The position numbers were made by a program, and so were the translations under genes. The notes under the pieces are model-generated. The model was not told the DNA's origin. It did no database searches and saw only the letters and a program-made list of their open reading frames with translations. This document shows positions 1-7,500 of a DNA stretch of 64,000 nt, in pieces. Source of the stretch: Pelagibius sp050330205 (GTDB lineage: Bacteria; Pseudomonadota; Alphaproteobacteria; Kiloniellales; Kiloniellaceae); contig JBHJOA010000028.1 in NCBI GenBank assembly GCA_050330205.1, forward strand, positions 1 to 64,000. Direction: 5' to 3'. Position 1 is the stretch's first letter, and each line of letters begins with the position of its first letter.

Positions 1-73
1 GCCCAATGCCGTCGCCGCACGCCGACCACCTTTGCCTTCTGGGCGCCCGAATGCGCGGCGGCGAGGCCAATGG

Positions 74-96
74 GTCCCGCGATCAAGTCGCGGGAC
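74..96. repeat. Intergenic palindrome, 9-bp perfect stem
   Basis: Nine bases on each side (GTCCCGCGA and its complement) pair perfectly around the 5-base loop TCAAG. The sequence and its flank resemble short dispersed palindromes common between genes in alphaproteobacteria. The rest of positions 1-200 shows no convincing gene; a 60-codon open frame there has no ribosome binding site or recognisable content. Confidence 0.45.
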
Positions 97-200
97 GACA
101 GTCTTGGTATGGCGAGGGCAGGACACTCCTGCGAGAGATCTGTGAAAGTCTGAACCGCCCGCGGTTCGCCGCAAGCGTTCTGCCCTGAGTCGCGCGCCCT

Positions 201-587
201 CTAACCGATCTTCGCCCCGCGCTCGTCCAGCAGCTCGCGCAGCACGGAGCGATGACACCGTGCCTCGTTCTCGCAGTAGCAGCCGACCGAGAAGTCGGCG
301 TGGTGGGAGAGGGCGGCGAGCAGGTCGAGGGTGCGGCTTGCGGCCGGCTGGTTCATTTCCTTGCGGAAGGCGCGGGCGAAGGCGCGCCACTCGGTCTCCG
401 TCTCGGCCTGCAATGCCGCGCCTACCAGTTCGGGGCTGGGCGACAGCTCGGAGTACCAGACGTCGTACCAGTCGTCGGCCGCGTAGCGCGCCTTCTTTAC
501 CCCCCGCGGCGGGCGCCGCACGGTGCCGATGCGCAGGCCCTCGCGCGGGTGGCGCGGTGTTCCGAGGCGGACGATGCGCAGGGTCAT
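201..587 (-). CDS. DUF488 family protein
   Basis: A 128-residue soluble protein of the DUF488 (YeaO-like) family, whose biochemical role is not established. The family pattern is visible: an N-terminal RLGTPR segment, the WYDVWYSELSPS stretch, and near the end a Cys-rich CYCENEARCHR motif typical of the family. The length is normal. An AAGGGG ribosome binding site precedes the ATG. It lies 47 bp downstream of the BON lipoprotein gene on the same strand and may be cotranscribed with it. Family assignment is firm; function is unknown. Confidence 0.85.
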   Translation of the reverse strand: MTLRIVRLGTPRHPREGLRIGTVRRPPRGVKKARYAADDWYDVWYSELSPSPELVGAALQAETETEWRAFARAFRKEMNQPAASRTLDLLAALSHHADFSVGCYCENEARCHRSVLRELLDERGAKIG

Positions 588-634
588 TCGCGAGACCCCT
601 TGGCCGGGCGCGCGGCGCGAACCGGGGGCCCGCG

Positions 635-931
635 CTACCTGACCACCAGGTTGTTGTGTACTCGCTTCACGCCGCTGACGCTGGCGGCGACCGACCCGGC
701 GCGAGTCTTGGCGGACTGGGAATCCACGAAGCCGCTCAACTGGACCTCGCCCTGCAAGGTCGTCACGTCGATCTGGAACAGGTTCAGGTCCTTGTCGTCG
801 ATCAGCTTGGCCCGCACCGTGTTGCTGATCACCGAATCGTCGATGTACTCGCCCGCGGTTTCGCCGCTGCAGGCGGCCAGCAGGCCGGCGAGGAGGAGTG
901 CCGCCGTGAGACGCAAGATCTTCATTGCCAT
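635..931 (-). CDS. BON-domain lipoprotein
   Basis: A 98-residue envelope lipoprotein. Residues 1-20 form a signal peptide ending in a clear lipobox (LLAAC), so the mature protein should be anchored through that cysteine. The rest is one BON domain (EYIDDSVISNTVRAKL, then GEVQLSGFVDS and VKRVHNNLVV), a module of periplasmic and outer-membrane proteins such as OsmY that is thought to bind phospholipid. I chose the ATG at 931 because AAGGA lies just upstream; the frame stays open to 1141 but that extension is not protein-like. It may be stress-induced like its relatives, but no regulatory site was identified. Confidence 0.85.
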   Translation of the reverse strand: MAMKILRLTAALLLAGLLAACSGETAGEYIDDSVISNTVRAKLIDDKDLNLFQIDVTTLQGEVQLSGFVDSQSAKTRAGSVAASVSGVKRVHNNLVVR

Positions 932-1229
932 CGTCCTTCGCTTCGATCCAAGGGAGGAATCAATCCCCGAATGTTGAAGCGCCGCCGCCGGGCTGTCGAG
1001 CGGCATTCTCTGGACCTTTCGCCGGCGGCGGCCGGCCACGGGCAGGCCGCAGAAATCCACCGAAGCGCGAACGGCGGATCGCGGTTCGCCCTGGTACCAC
1101 CGAATATTGGGGGCTGCCGCCAATCCGTCGGAAGAGCGCACTGGTATAGTTCAGCCGTTTCGGATAGACAGCGCCGCCGCAACGAAAAGAGGCGCGTCAA
1201 GGCGCCAGGTTCCAAGGACGAGTGAGATC
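932..1229. other. Divergent intergenic region, BON lipoprotein / cytochrome c
   Basis: About 300 bp between two genes read in opposite directions, so it should carry both promoters. A TATAGT hexamer near 1144 could be a -10 element for the cytochrome gene, but no good -35 pairs with it. No small gene is evident. Confidence 0.4.
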
Positions 1230-2114
1230 ATGACCAGGCATGCCGGTGTCGCCGGGCCGGCCCGTTTCGCGGGCTGGCGCGCGGCGACCGCCTATGTCGC
1301 CGTCTGTTTTGCAATCGCTGCCGTTTCCGCCGCCGCCGTGCGCGCCGAGACCCTGCTGGAGCGCGGCACCTACCTGATGCAGGGCATCGTTGCCTGCGGC
1401 AACTGCCACACGCCGCAGGGGCCGGACGGCCCGCTGCCGGGCATGGAACTGGCCGGCGGCCTGCTGCTCGAGGACGAGGCCTTCACCGCCTATGGTGCCA
1501 ACCTGACGCCCGACGTCGAGACCGGCATCGGCGGCTGGAGCGACGCGGAGATCGTCACCGCCATCCGCGAGGGGCGGCGGCCCGACGGCTCGATGATCGG
1601 CCCGCTGATGCCGATCGGCCTTTACCGGGACATCTCCGACCGCGACGTTCGCGCCATCGTCGCCTACCTCAGGGCGCTGAAACCGGTGCGCAACGAGGTG
1701 CCGGACTCCGTCTACCGGATCCCGGTGCCGCCCGCCTACGGGCCGCCGGTGACCTCGGTGGCCGAGGTGACGCCGGACGACGGGGCCGCCTACGGCGCCT
1801 ATCTCGCCGGGCCGCTCGGCCACTGCATCGAGTGCCATTCGCCGATGGGGCCGATGGGGCCGGACTGGCGCGACCAGACCGGCGCCGGCGGCATCGCCTT
1901 TCACGGCCCCTGGGGCGTCAGTGTCGCCCCCAACATCACGCCCGCCGGCCTCGGCGCGTGGAACGATGCCGGGATCAAGACGGCGATCACCCGGGGGCTG
2001 CGTCCGGACGGCAGCCGGCTGATGCCGCCGATGCCGTTCGACTACTACCGCAATATCTCGGAGAAGGACCTCGACGCCCTGGTCGGCTACCTGCGCAGCC
2101 TGCCGCCACGATAA
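1230..2114 (+). CDS. Dihaem c-type cytochrome
   Basis: A 294-residue exported cytochrome c with two haem attachment motifs, CGNCH at residues 56-60 and CIECH at 199-203, each opening a cytochrome c fold. Met-containing segments further on (LMPIG; MPPMPF) are candidate sixth ligands. A long N-terminal signal peptide ends near VRA-E (residue 39). The architecture matches the cytochrome subunits that take electrons from periplasmic dehydrogenases, but no dehydrogenase is adjacent, so the partner is unknown. The ATG at 1230 is favoured because the open upstream frame is not signal-like. It stands alone between a divergent gene and an inverted-repeat element. Confidence 0.85.
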   Translation: MTRHAGVAGPARFAGWRAATAYVAVCFAIAAVSAAAVRAETLLERGTYLMQGIVACGNCHTPQGPDGPLPGMELAGGLLLEDEAFTAYGANLTPDVETGIGGWSDAEIVTAIREGRRPDGSMIGPLMPIGLYRDISDRDVRAIVAYLRALKPVRNEVPDSVYRIPVPPAYGPPVTSVAEVTPDDGAAYGAYLAGPLGHCIECHSPMGPMGPDWRDQTGAGGIAFHGPWGVSVAPNITPAGLGAWNDAGIKTAITRGLRPDGSRLMPPMPFDYYRNISEKDLDALVGYLRSLPPR

Positions 2115-2158
2115 CGCGCTGGCAGGCCGCTGCAAAAGTCGCGCGAGCAGCCTGCTTC

Positions 2159-2267
2159 GCCCTTCGAGACAGCCGCTGCGCGGCTTTCTCAGGATGAGGC
2201 AAAACATTGAGATGATTGACCTCATGGTGAGGAGCCCGCGCCAGCGGGCGTCTCGAACCACGAGGGC
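2159..2267. repeat. Long imperfect inverted repeat (dispersed intergenic element)
   Basis: Two arms of about 40-48 bases (2159-2199 and 2220-2267) are imperfect reverse complements. Each contains a CGAGAC...GCGCGG core and a GATGAGG-type inner end, and they would fold into one long hairpin. The sequence resembles a dispersed hairpin element I recognise from intergenic regions of alphaproteobacterial genomes. It sits at the end of the cytochrome gene facing the terminator of the opposing gene. Confidence 0.6.
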
Positions 2268-2306
2268 AATCACGCGGCCGCGCGCAGTTCAGCAAGCTGT
2301 TGGAAC

Positions 2307-2339
2307 AAAAAGACCCGGGCGGAGGGTTCCGCCCGGGTC
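2307..2339 (-). terminator. Rho-independent terminator of the 2368-4074 gene
   Basis: A 12-bp stem (GACCCGGGCGGA and complement) with a tight loop, followed on the minus strand by a run of five T. It begins 28 bp after the stop codon of the upstream minus-strand gene. Confidence 0.8.
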
Positions 2340-2367
2340 GTGGCGCGGCTCGTCAGGGTGCCGGAGT

Positions 2368-4074
2368 CTACTCTGCCGCTTCGATGCGCGGCTCCGCCTG
2401 AACCGCCTGGAAGACCTGGCGCAGGCGCTTGCTGTCATGCTCCATCAGGCGGCTGAGATCGCGCCAGCCCGTTTCCAAGCCCTTGTACATCAGGGGCTGG
2501 AAGGCCTCGAGCTGAAACTTGCGTCTTTCGCCGGCTTCGAAGGAGCGGCGCAGTTCCAGTGCGAGCTCTCGCGTGGACAGCGCCATGTGGCCCAGCAGGG
2601 TCTGCTCGATGAAGTCCCAGGGCGGGCAGGAGAGGCAGGGTTCCGGGCGTGGTCCCTTCGGTCCGATGGGGCCGTCGAAGAACTCCACGAGGATTCGTTC
2701 GTGGAGCTTGCGGTTGAAGTCGCGCAGCCAGTCGAGCACGAAGCTGGTCACCCAACAGGGTCCGTAGTGGCGCACGAGGTGGTCGCGGAAGATGTGGCCG
2801 ACCCGCGCCGGTTCGATCTTCGGGTGCAGCTCCAGCATGCCTACGTATTCGAAGTGCGCCTTCACGAAATCGAAGAAGCAGTGCGCCTTGTAGCGGCCCG
2901 GTGGGGCGAGCCAGACCGCTAGGTTCACGAAGTAGCGGCTGATCTTCTGCCAGTTGGTCGGGTCGGCGGCGGCTTCTATGCCCAGGATGTTCATGTCGAA
3001 GTGGTGATGCCAGGTCGAATCGACGGCGACGCGGCCGACGTCGGCGACGTGCCCGTCATAGACGCTGATCATCGGAAAGTTCTTGGCGGTGTGCGGGCCC
3101 TTGGCGAAATCGTAGGGCGGATCGGAAAGGGTCTTGCCCCAGGCGATGACGCGCGGTCCCGGCTGGCTGCCGCCGCTGCTCGGATACTCCGGGCCGGCGT
3201 AGCCGTTGAAGGCGTAGTTGGCGGCGAGGTTGATCTCGCTCTCGGTGAAGCAGAGGCCCTCGTGCGGGTGGTCGGGCATGACGTTGATCGGGCCCAGGGT
3301 CGGGTGGCAGAGCACCGGGTGCGGACGCTTGTGCACGACGAAATGACCGTGCTTGTGCTGCTGCCAGGCGATCCACTGGATCGGCTGGGGGATGCCGTCG
3401 GTCTCGACGCTGTTGGGGATCAACTCGGGGGAGCCGCCGATGTCGGCCTGCCCCGGCGTAGCCGGGCGGTTGGTGTCGATGCGTGTCGGGCCGCCGATGG
3501 GCGGCACGCCGTCGGCGTTGGTCCACTTGCGCATGCTGCCGACGCGCGGGATGCGGTGGCACATGGAGGCGCCGAGATAGTCGTGGTCGCCGGTGGCGAA
3601 GACGCCGCCCTGTCTCTCGTTCATCCAGCGGGTCAGGGTCTCCAGCTCGCCGTCGCTCAGCGGTAGGGCGCCGGGCTGGGTGATGTTGCTGTCCGGCCCG
3701 TCGAAGTTGTCCGGCTTGAAGCCGTACAGCCAGATCTCGTCGTAGCCGTCGATCACCGGCTTGCCGCCTGCCGTCGCATCGAAGCGGAAGCCGTCGTACT
3801 TTGGCTGGGTGTCGCTGGGATTGGGAGCGGTGACCATGGGGCTCACCGTGGAGCGGCGGGCGAGCGTGACGTCGAAGCGGGTGCAACCCGCCTTGGTATC
3901 GCGCAGCAGCTTCACCAGGCGTCCGATGCCGAACACGCCGGGGCCGCTGGTGAGGCTGATCTCGGTATCGACCACGACGAGGATCCTGATCCGCGCCGTG
4001 AGCAGGAATTCCTTGTGCGCGATGGCGAGGTGATCGCGATAGATGTCCGCGACGGCGATGAGGTTGTCGTCCAT
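2368..4074 (-). CDS. Conserved protein of unknown function, possible ThuA/glutamine-amidotransferase-like N-terminal half
   Basis: A 568-residue cytoplasmic protein with no signal peptide or membrane segment. The N-terminal part has a strand-rich Rossmann-like pattern: RIRILVVVDTEI, then YDEIWLYGF, then LSDGELETLTRWMNERQGGVFATGDHD. That layout recalls ThuA-like or class I glutamine-amidotransferase folds, where a 'convene and display' loop precedes a Gly-rich turn; this is inference, not a match. The middle is rich in His and Trp (WHHHFDMNILGI), and a helical tail begins near LSTRELALELR. The ATG at 4074 has a GAAGGACAG ribosome binding site; the 71 in-frame codons upstream look non-coding. 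It is a single-gene unit with its own terminator. I do not recognise a function. Confidence 0.7.
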   Translation of the reverse strand: MDDNLIAVADIYRDHLAIAHKEFLLTARIRILVVVDTEISLTSGPGVFGIGRLVKLLRDTKAGCTRFDVTLARRSTVSPMVTAPNPSDTQPKYDGFRFDATAGGKPVIDGYDEIWLYGFKPDNFDGPDSNITQPGALPLSDGELETLTRWMNERQGGVFATGDHDYLGASMCHRIPRVGSMRKWTNADGVPPIGGPTRIDTNRPATPGQADIGGSPELIPNSVETDGIPQPIQWIAWQQHKHGHFVVHKRPHPVLCHPTLGPINVMPDHPHEGLCFTESEINLAANYAFNGYAGPEYPSSGGSQPGPRVIAWGKTLSDPPYDFAKGPHTAKNFPMISVYDGHVADVGRVAVDSTWHHHFDMNILGIEAAADPTNWQKISRYFVNLAVWLAPPGRYKAHCFFDFVKAHFEYVGMLELHPKIEPARVGHIFRDHLVRHYGPCWVTSFVLDWLRDFNRKLHERILVEFFDGPIGPKGPRPEPCLSCPPWDFIEQTLLGHMALSTRELALELRRSFEAGERRKFQLEAFQPLMYKGLETGWRDLSRLMEHDSKRLRQVFQAVQAEPRIEAAE

Positions 4075-4389
4075 CTCTGCTGTCCTTCTCGGATGTAGGC
4101 TGGTTGATGGGGTCTCCCCGGCTCGACGGTTCGCTGGCCTGGACGCGGCTCTCGGAGTCCCGGGTAGGGGCGTGCCGCGGCCCCTGGCGTAACGGCGGCG
4201 TGACGGCGGTGTGCCACCGCCCGTCGCGTTCTTGGTGTGAGGTTGGGTCGGCGGCGGTGAGGCGCCTGTGCGGAATCGCACAGGCACTCCCTCGGAGTGG
4301 CCGGCTACTTCCGAAGAGCGGCGGCGGTTCTACCGGGAGGTCATCGAGGAGGGCGGACGCGAACGCCGCCGGTCAGAAGAAGTCGGGAC
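4075..4389. other. Intergenic region with one perfect hairpin
   Basis: 315 bp between two minus-strand genes. The only structure I see is a perfect 9-bp hairpin at 4264-4285 (GCCTGTGCG, 4-base loop, complement) without a T run. It could end the PilZ transcript weakly. No gene is supported. Confidence 0.4.
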
Positions 4390-4758
4390 TCAGGCGTGGC
4401 CGACCTGCAGGCAGCGCTGCGGCAGCAGGGCGGCCATGATGGCGGCGACCCGCTCCGGCTCGTCGCGGAAGCAGACGCCCAGGGTGTCGCCGCGGCGCCA
4501 CACCACCTCGCCGCCGAAGTGGACGGCGCCGGAAAGCAGCAGGGTCACCTTGGTGCCGGAGGGGATGTCGGCGGCCGTCCACAGCTTGACGCCGTTCAGG
4601 GAGGCGTCCAGCACCGTCGCCTCGGCGCTGCCCTCGGGGGTCAGCAGGCGGGCCCTGAGGACGGCGGAAGCGCGGATGAAGCGGCGGCGCTCGGCGGAAC
4701 TGGCGCCCTGCAGTTTCGCGGCGCTGACGTCCTGGTCCCACGACATGATCACCACCAT
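4390..4758 (-). CDS. PilZ-domain protein
   Basis: A 122-residue single-domain PilZ protein, a predicted receptor for the second messenger cyclic-di-GMP. Both ligand signatures are present: the Arg-rich RRRFIR at residues 24-29 (the RxxxR element) and DASLNG at 51-56 (the D/NxSxxG element), followed by beta strands VTLLLSG and GGEVVWRRGDTLGVCF. There is no output domain, so it would act by binding a partner, for example in motility or polysaccharide control. The start is uncertain: ATG 4758 or ATG 4746 (MSWDQD). An in-frame extension to 4941 runs through a hairpin and is probably untranslated leader. Confidence 0.85.
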   Translation of the reverse strand: MVVIMSWDQDVSAAKLQGASSAERRRFIRASAVLRARLLTPEGSAEATVLDASLNGVKLWTAADIPSGTKVTLLLSGAVHFGGEVVWRRGDTLGVCFRDEPERVAAIMAALLPQRCLQVGHA

Positions 4759-5081
4759 CGCTGCGGGGCCCCTGTGACGGCGGCCCGCGGTTTCGACCGG
4801 GTCTCGAACCCATGGGGAGCCATGGAGGGGAAGGTGAGCCAGCGGCGGTTGGGGGATACCGCCGCTGGCCCGATCGAGACAGATACTCTTCCAAAAGCCG
4901 ATTGGGGAAAGCTCAGGAATTATCTCATCGTCGCACCACATCCTTGCGGCGCACTTAAGTTTTTAGGTTAAGAAGGCACTTACATCCGAGGTTGAGCGAT
5001 CCTCCGGACACCCGGTTCGGTATATTCAGGTATTTCAGTGGCTTGAGGATATTTCTTGAGATGCCACGGCGCTGCGTGGCG
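4759..5081. other. Leader/intergenic region with a 12-bp hairpin
   Basis: Between the PilZ and DUF2794 genes. It holds a perfect 12-bp stem-loop (4838-4869, 8-base loop) about 80 bp upstream of the PilZ start, and an AT-rich stretch near 4960-5060 unlike the surrounding DNA. A weak 6-bp hairpin at 5063-5080 directly follows the DUF2794 stop on the minus strand. No gene is supported. Confidence 0.4.
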
Positions 5082-5411
5082 TCAGGAGACTACCCGAAGG
5101 TTCTTCTTGAAGACTTTAAGAGCATCTCCCAATGTCTTGGCGCGCCTCAGTTTTTCCCGGCCCGAGAAGACGACGTACTCGACCGAGCGGCTGTTGCCCT
5201 GCTTGGCGATGGAATAGAGCGGCGAGTCGTGGGTGTGCCGGAACACCGAGAAGATGGCCGAGCCTCCCACCTGGTCGATCGCGTAGTCGCGCCATTCGCC
5301 GCTGGCCACGTTTCGGCTGTAGAGGGAGAGCAGCTGGTTCAATTCGGCCCGGTCGAAGAATACGCGGCGCGGGCTCTGGCGGTATTCGCTGAAGCGGTAC
5401 AGCTGGCTCAT
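5082..5411 (-). CDS. DUF2794 family protein
   Basis: A 109-residue protein of the alphaproteobacterial DUF2794 family, of unknown function. The family core is plain: FDRAELNQLLSLYSRNVASGEWRDYAID, then AIFSVFRHT and PLYSIAKQ, ending in ALKVFKKNLRVV. The ATG at 5411 gives the usual length; an upstream in-frame start at 5495 would add 28 residues without family similarity. It is soluble with no signal peptide. It stands alone between intergenic stretches, with a GC-rich region of short repeats (about 5500-5560) upstream. Confidence 0.85.
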   Translation of the reverse strand: MSQLYRFSEYRQSPRRVFFDRAELNQLLSLYSRNVASGEWRDYAIDQVGGSAIFSVFRHTHDSPLYSIAKQGNSRSVEYVVFSGREKLRRAKTLGDALKVFKKNLRVVS

Positions 5412-5565
5412 GCAGGCGGCAGGGCTCCCTTGCGTCCGTTTCCTGGAGTCTTGTTGTATATAGTGTTCCGCAATTTCCCGCCGCCGTCCAGCCAAGACGG
5501 CCGGGCCCCGGGAAATCGCCCGGGGGCCGGAATCCGGGGGCCGGAATCCGCGGGGGCGGACGGGC

Positions 5566-5922
5566 TCAGCGCACCCGGGCGGTGCTGCTGGCCAGGGGGT
5601 CGGGCTCGCGGTAGCAGCTGACGGCGCCGAGGGTGCGGTAGCAGAAAGTGCCGGCCTGCCGGGCGGCGGCCTCGGCCTCGACGGCGGCCAGTTCCTCTTC
5701 GCTGACGAAGTCGTTGCAGTAGCCCTCGCCGTTGGCCAGGGTGAGGACCGAGCAGTCCTGGTCGAAGGCCCAGGTGGCGACGTGGTCGCCGACGGTCTTG
5801 TCGGTATGGACGAAGGAGACCAGCGAGGCCCCGGCCAGCATGGCCTGGGAGGCCGGATCGCAGGCGGCGAGGCCGAGCGCCAGCAGGGGCGCCGTCACCG
5901 CAGTCCTCAATGCCTTGGTCAT
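5566..5922 (-). CDS. Small predicted lipoprotein
   Basis: A 118-residue exported protein. Residues 1-21 form a signal peptide with lipobox LGLAAC, so it should be lipid-anchored. The mature part holds five further cysteines (DQDCSVL, GYCNDF, FCYRTLGAVSCY) that could form disulfides in the periplasm. It resembles unnamed alphaproteobacterial lipoproteins with the DQDCSVL pattern; no function is known to me. A GGAGC site precedes the ATG. It is transcribed divergently from the thioredoxin-like gene across a 208-bp AT-rich spacer (5923-6130), which should hold both promoters. Confidence 0.75.
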   Translation of the reverse strand: MTKALRTAVTAPLLALGLAACDPASQAMLAGASLVSFVHTDKTVGDHVATWAFDQDCSVLTLANGEGYCNDFVSEEELAAVEAEAAARQAGTFCYRTLGAVSCYREPDPLASSTARVR

Positions 5923-6130
5923 GCTCCGAGCTCCCGATCGCTGGCGTCCTGACAACCGGCCCGGACCCGCCTAGGATGGCCGGCGGCGGGTTGCCGCGAA
6001 TTTGCGTCAAACGCTGCCCAGCAGTCTGGCGGCCCGCGCTGAATATTCTGTTAATAGCCAATGGCTTGAAGGTTATTCTTGCATTAACCCTGTAAGTCTT
6101 TGGCGCCCGGTGGCAATGGAGGTCTCCGCC

Positions 6131-6682
6131 ATGGCGGCAACGCCCCCCGTCTGCGATTTCGGCCGCAAGGCGGCTGAATTCGCGCTTCTCGGCGTCGACG
6201 GCCGGACCTGGAGCCTGGCCGAGGTGGCCGGCCCCAAGGGCGCGCTGATCGTGTTCATCTGCAACCACTGCCCCTACGTGCGGGCGATCGCCGGGCGGCT
6301 GGCCGCCGAGGCCGAGGCGCTGGCCGCCCTCGGCATTGGCGTCGCCGGCATCAACGCCAACGACCCCACGGCCTATCCCGAGGATTCCTACGAGAACATG
6401 ACGGCCTTCGCCCACGAGCACGGCTTCAAGTTCCCCTACCTGGTCGACCCGACCCAGGAGGTCGCCCGCGCCTACGGGGCGGTCTGCACGCCGGATTTCT
6501 TCGGCTTCGACAAGGACCTGGAGCTGCAGTACCGCGGCCGCCTGGACGAATCCCGCACCGCCCTGGTGCCCGATGCCCGCCGCGAGCTCTACGAGGCCAT
6601 GAAACAGGTCGCCGAGACCGGCCGCGGCCCCGAGCGGCAGACCCCCTCCATGGGCTGCAGCATCAAGTGGAAGGCGGCCTGA
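6131..6682 (+). CDS. Thioredoxin-like (AhpC/TSA-type) redoxin
   Basis: A 183-residue thioredoxin-fold protein. The redox motif is CNHC (residues 44-47, in FICNHCPYV), the signature of a redoxin subfamily annotated as thioredoxin family protein. Downstream come the expected insert (INANDPTAYPEDS), the cis-Pro region and GRLDESR. It lacks a signal peptide, so it is probably cytoplasmic; its partner is unknown. The start is set by a strong GGAGGT site 7 bases before ATG 6131; the earlier ATG at 6116 would overlap that site. Confidence 0.85.
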   Translation: MAATPPVCDFGRKAAEFALLGVDGRTWSLAEVAGPKGALIVFICNHCPYVRAIAGRLAAEAEALAALGIGVAGINANDPTAYPEDSYENMTAFAHEHGFKFPYLVDPTQEVARAYGAVCTPDFFGFDKDLELQYRGRLDESRTALVPDARRELYEAMKQVAETGRGPERQTPSMGCSIKWKAA

Positions 6683-6855
6683 CGCGGTGCCAAGGGCGCC
6701 GGGAATCGCCGGGGTGCCGCCATTCGGTGGTTGAAGCCAGGGGGCAAGGGCTTTATCAACGAAGCGCCGTCAGCGTAGCCGGGGAGCAGCTTCGCAGATG
6801 ACCCGTTCGGACAGCTAGGCGCGCGGGCGGACGGGAAGCGTCTAGGGAGTGGCCA

Positions 6856-7500
6856 GTGGCCGATATCTTCAAGGAAGTCGAGGAAGACCTGCGCCGCGAC
6901 AAGGCGGCGGAGTGGTGGAAGAAGAACAGCCTCTACATCTACGCCACGGCGGCGGTGGTGGTGATCGGCGTCGCCGGCTATCAGGGCTGGCGCGCCTATG
7001 ACGAGAAGCTGCGCGGCGAGCGGTCCGACGCCTATGCCGCGGCGCTGCAGCAGGTTGACGGCGGCGACCCGGCGCGCGGGCGCCAGGCCCTCTCGGCCCT
7101 CAGCGATCCCGCCGGCGGCGGCTATCGCCTGCTGGCCGCCCTCACCGAGGCGCGGCTGGCGGCGGAGGCCGGCGACCTGGTCACCGCCGAGCGGATCTGG
7201 AACGAACTTGCCGCCAACAGCTCGGCGAGCCCGGCGCTGCGCGACCTTGGCCTGCTGTTCGCCGTCATGCACCGCATGAACGACGGCGACGCGGCGGTGC
7301 TGCGCGGCGAGCTGACGTCGCTGGCCGTCTCCGATGGGCCCTACCGTTTCACCGCGCTGGAACTGCTGGCCGCCCTGGCCCTGCGTCAGGGCGACAGCGC
7401 CGCCGCCCGCGAGCACCTGACCCGGATTACCGACGATCCCGCCGCACCCGCCGGCAGCCGCTCGCGCGCCGCCGAGCTGCTCGCCTCCCTGCCTGGATGA
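6856..7500 (+). CDS. YfgM-like membrane-anchored tetratricopeptide protein
   Basis: A 214-residue inner-membrane protein with one N-terminal transmembrane helix (about residues 26-43) and a periplasmic Ala-rich helical domain of TPR character (ALQQVDGGDPARGRQALSAL and later repeats). It matches the YfgM family, which in E. coli associates with the Sec translocon and periplasmic chaperones. It starts with GTG behind AGGGAG. Its stop overlaps the start of bamB (ATGA), and der follows; YfgM-BamB-Der is a conserved cluster, so one operon is likely. Confidence 0.85.
   Translation: MADIFKEVEEDLRRDKAAEWWKKNSLYIYATAAVVVIGVAGYQGWRAYDEKLRGERSDAYAAALQQVDGGDPARGRQALSALSDPAGGGYRLLAALTEARLAAEAGDLVTAERIWNELAANSSASPALRDLGLLFAVMHRMNDGDAAVLRGELTSLAVSDGPYRFTALELLAALALRQGDSAAAREHLTRITDDPAAPAGSRSRAAELLASLPG

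Noticed and set aside
6..188. 60-codon open frame at the window start
   Set aside because: No ribosome binding site or protein-like composition, and it includes the palindrome at 74-96.
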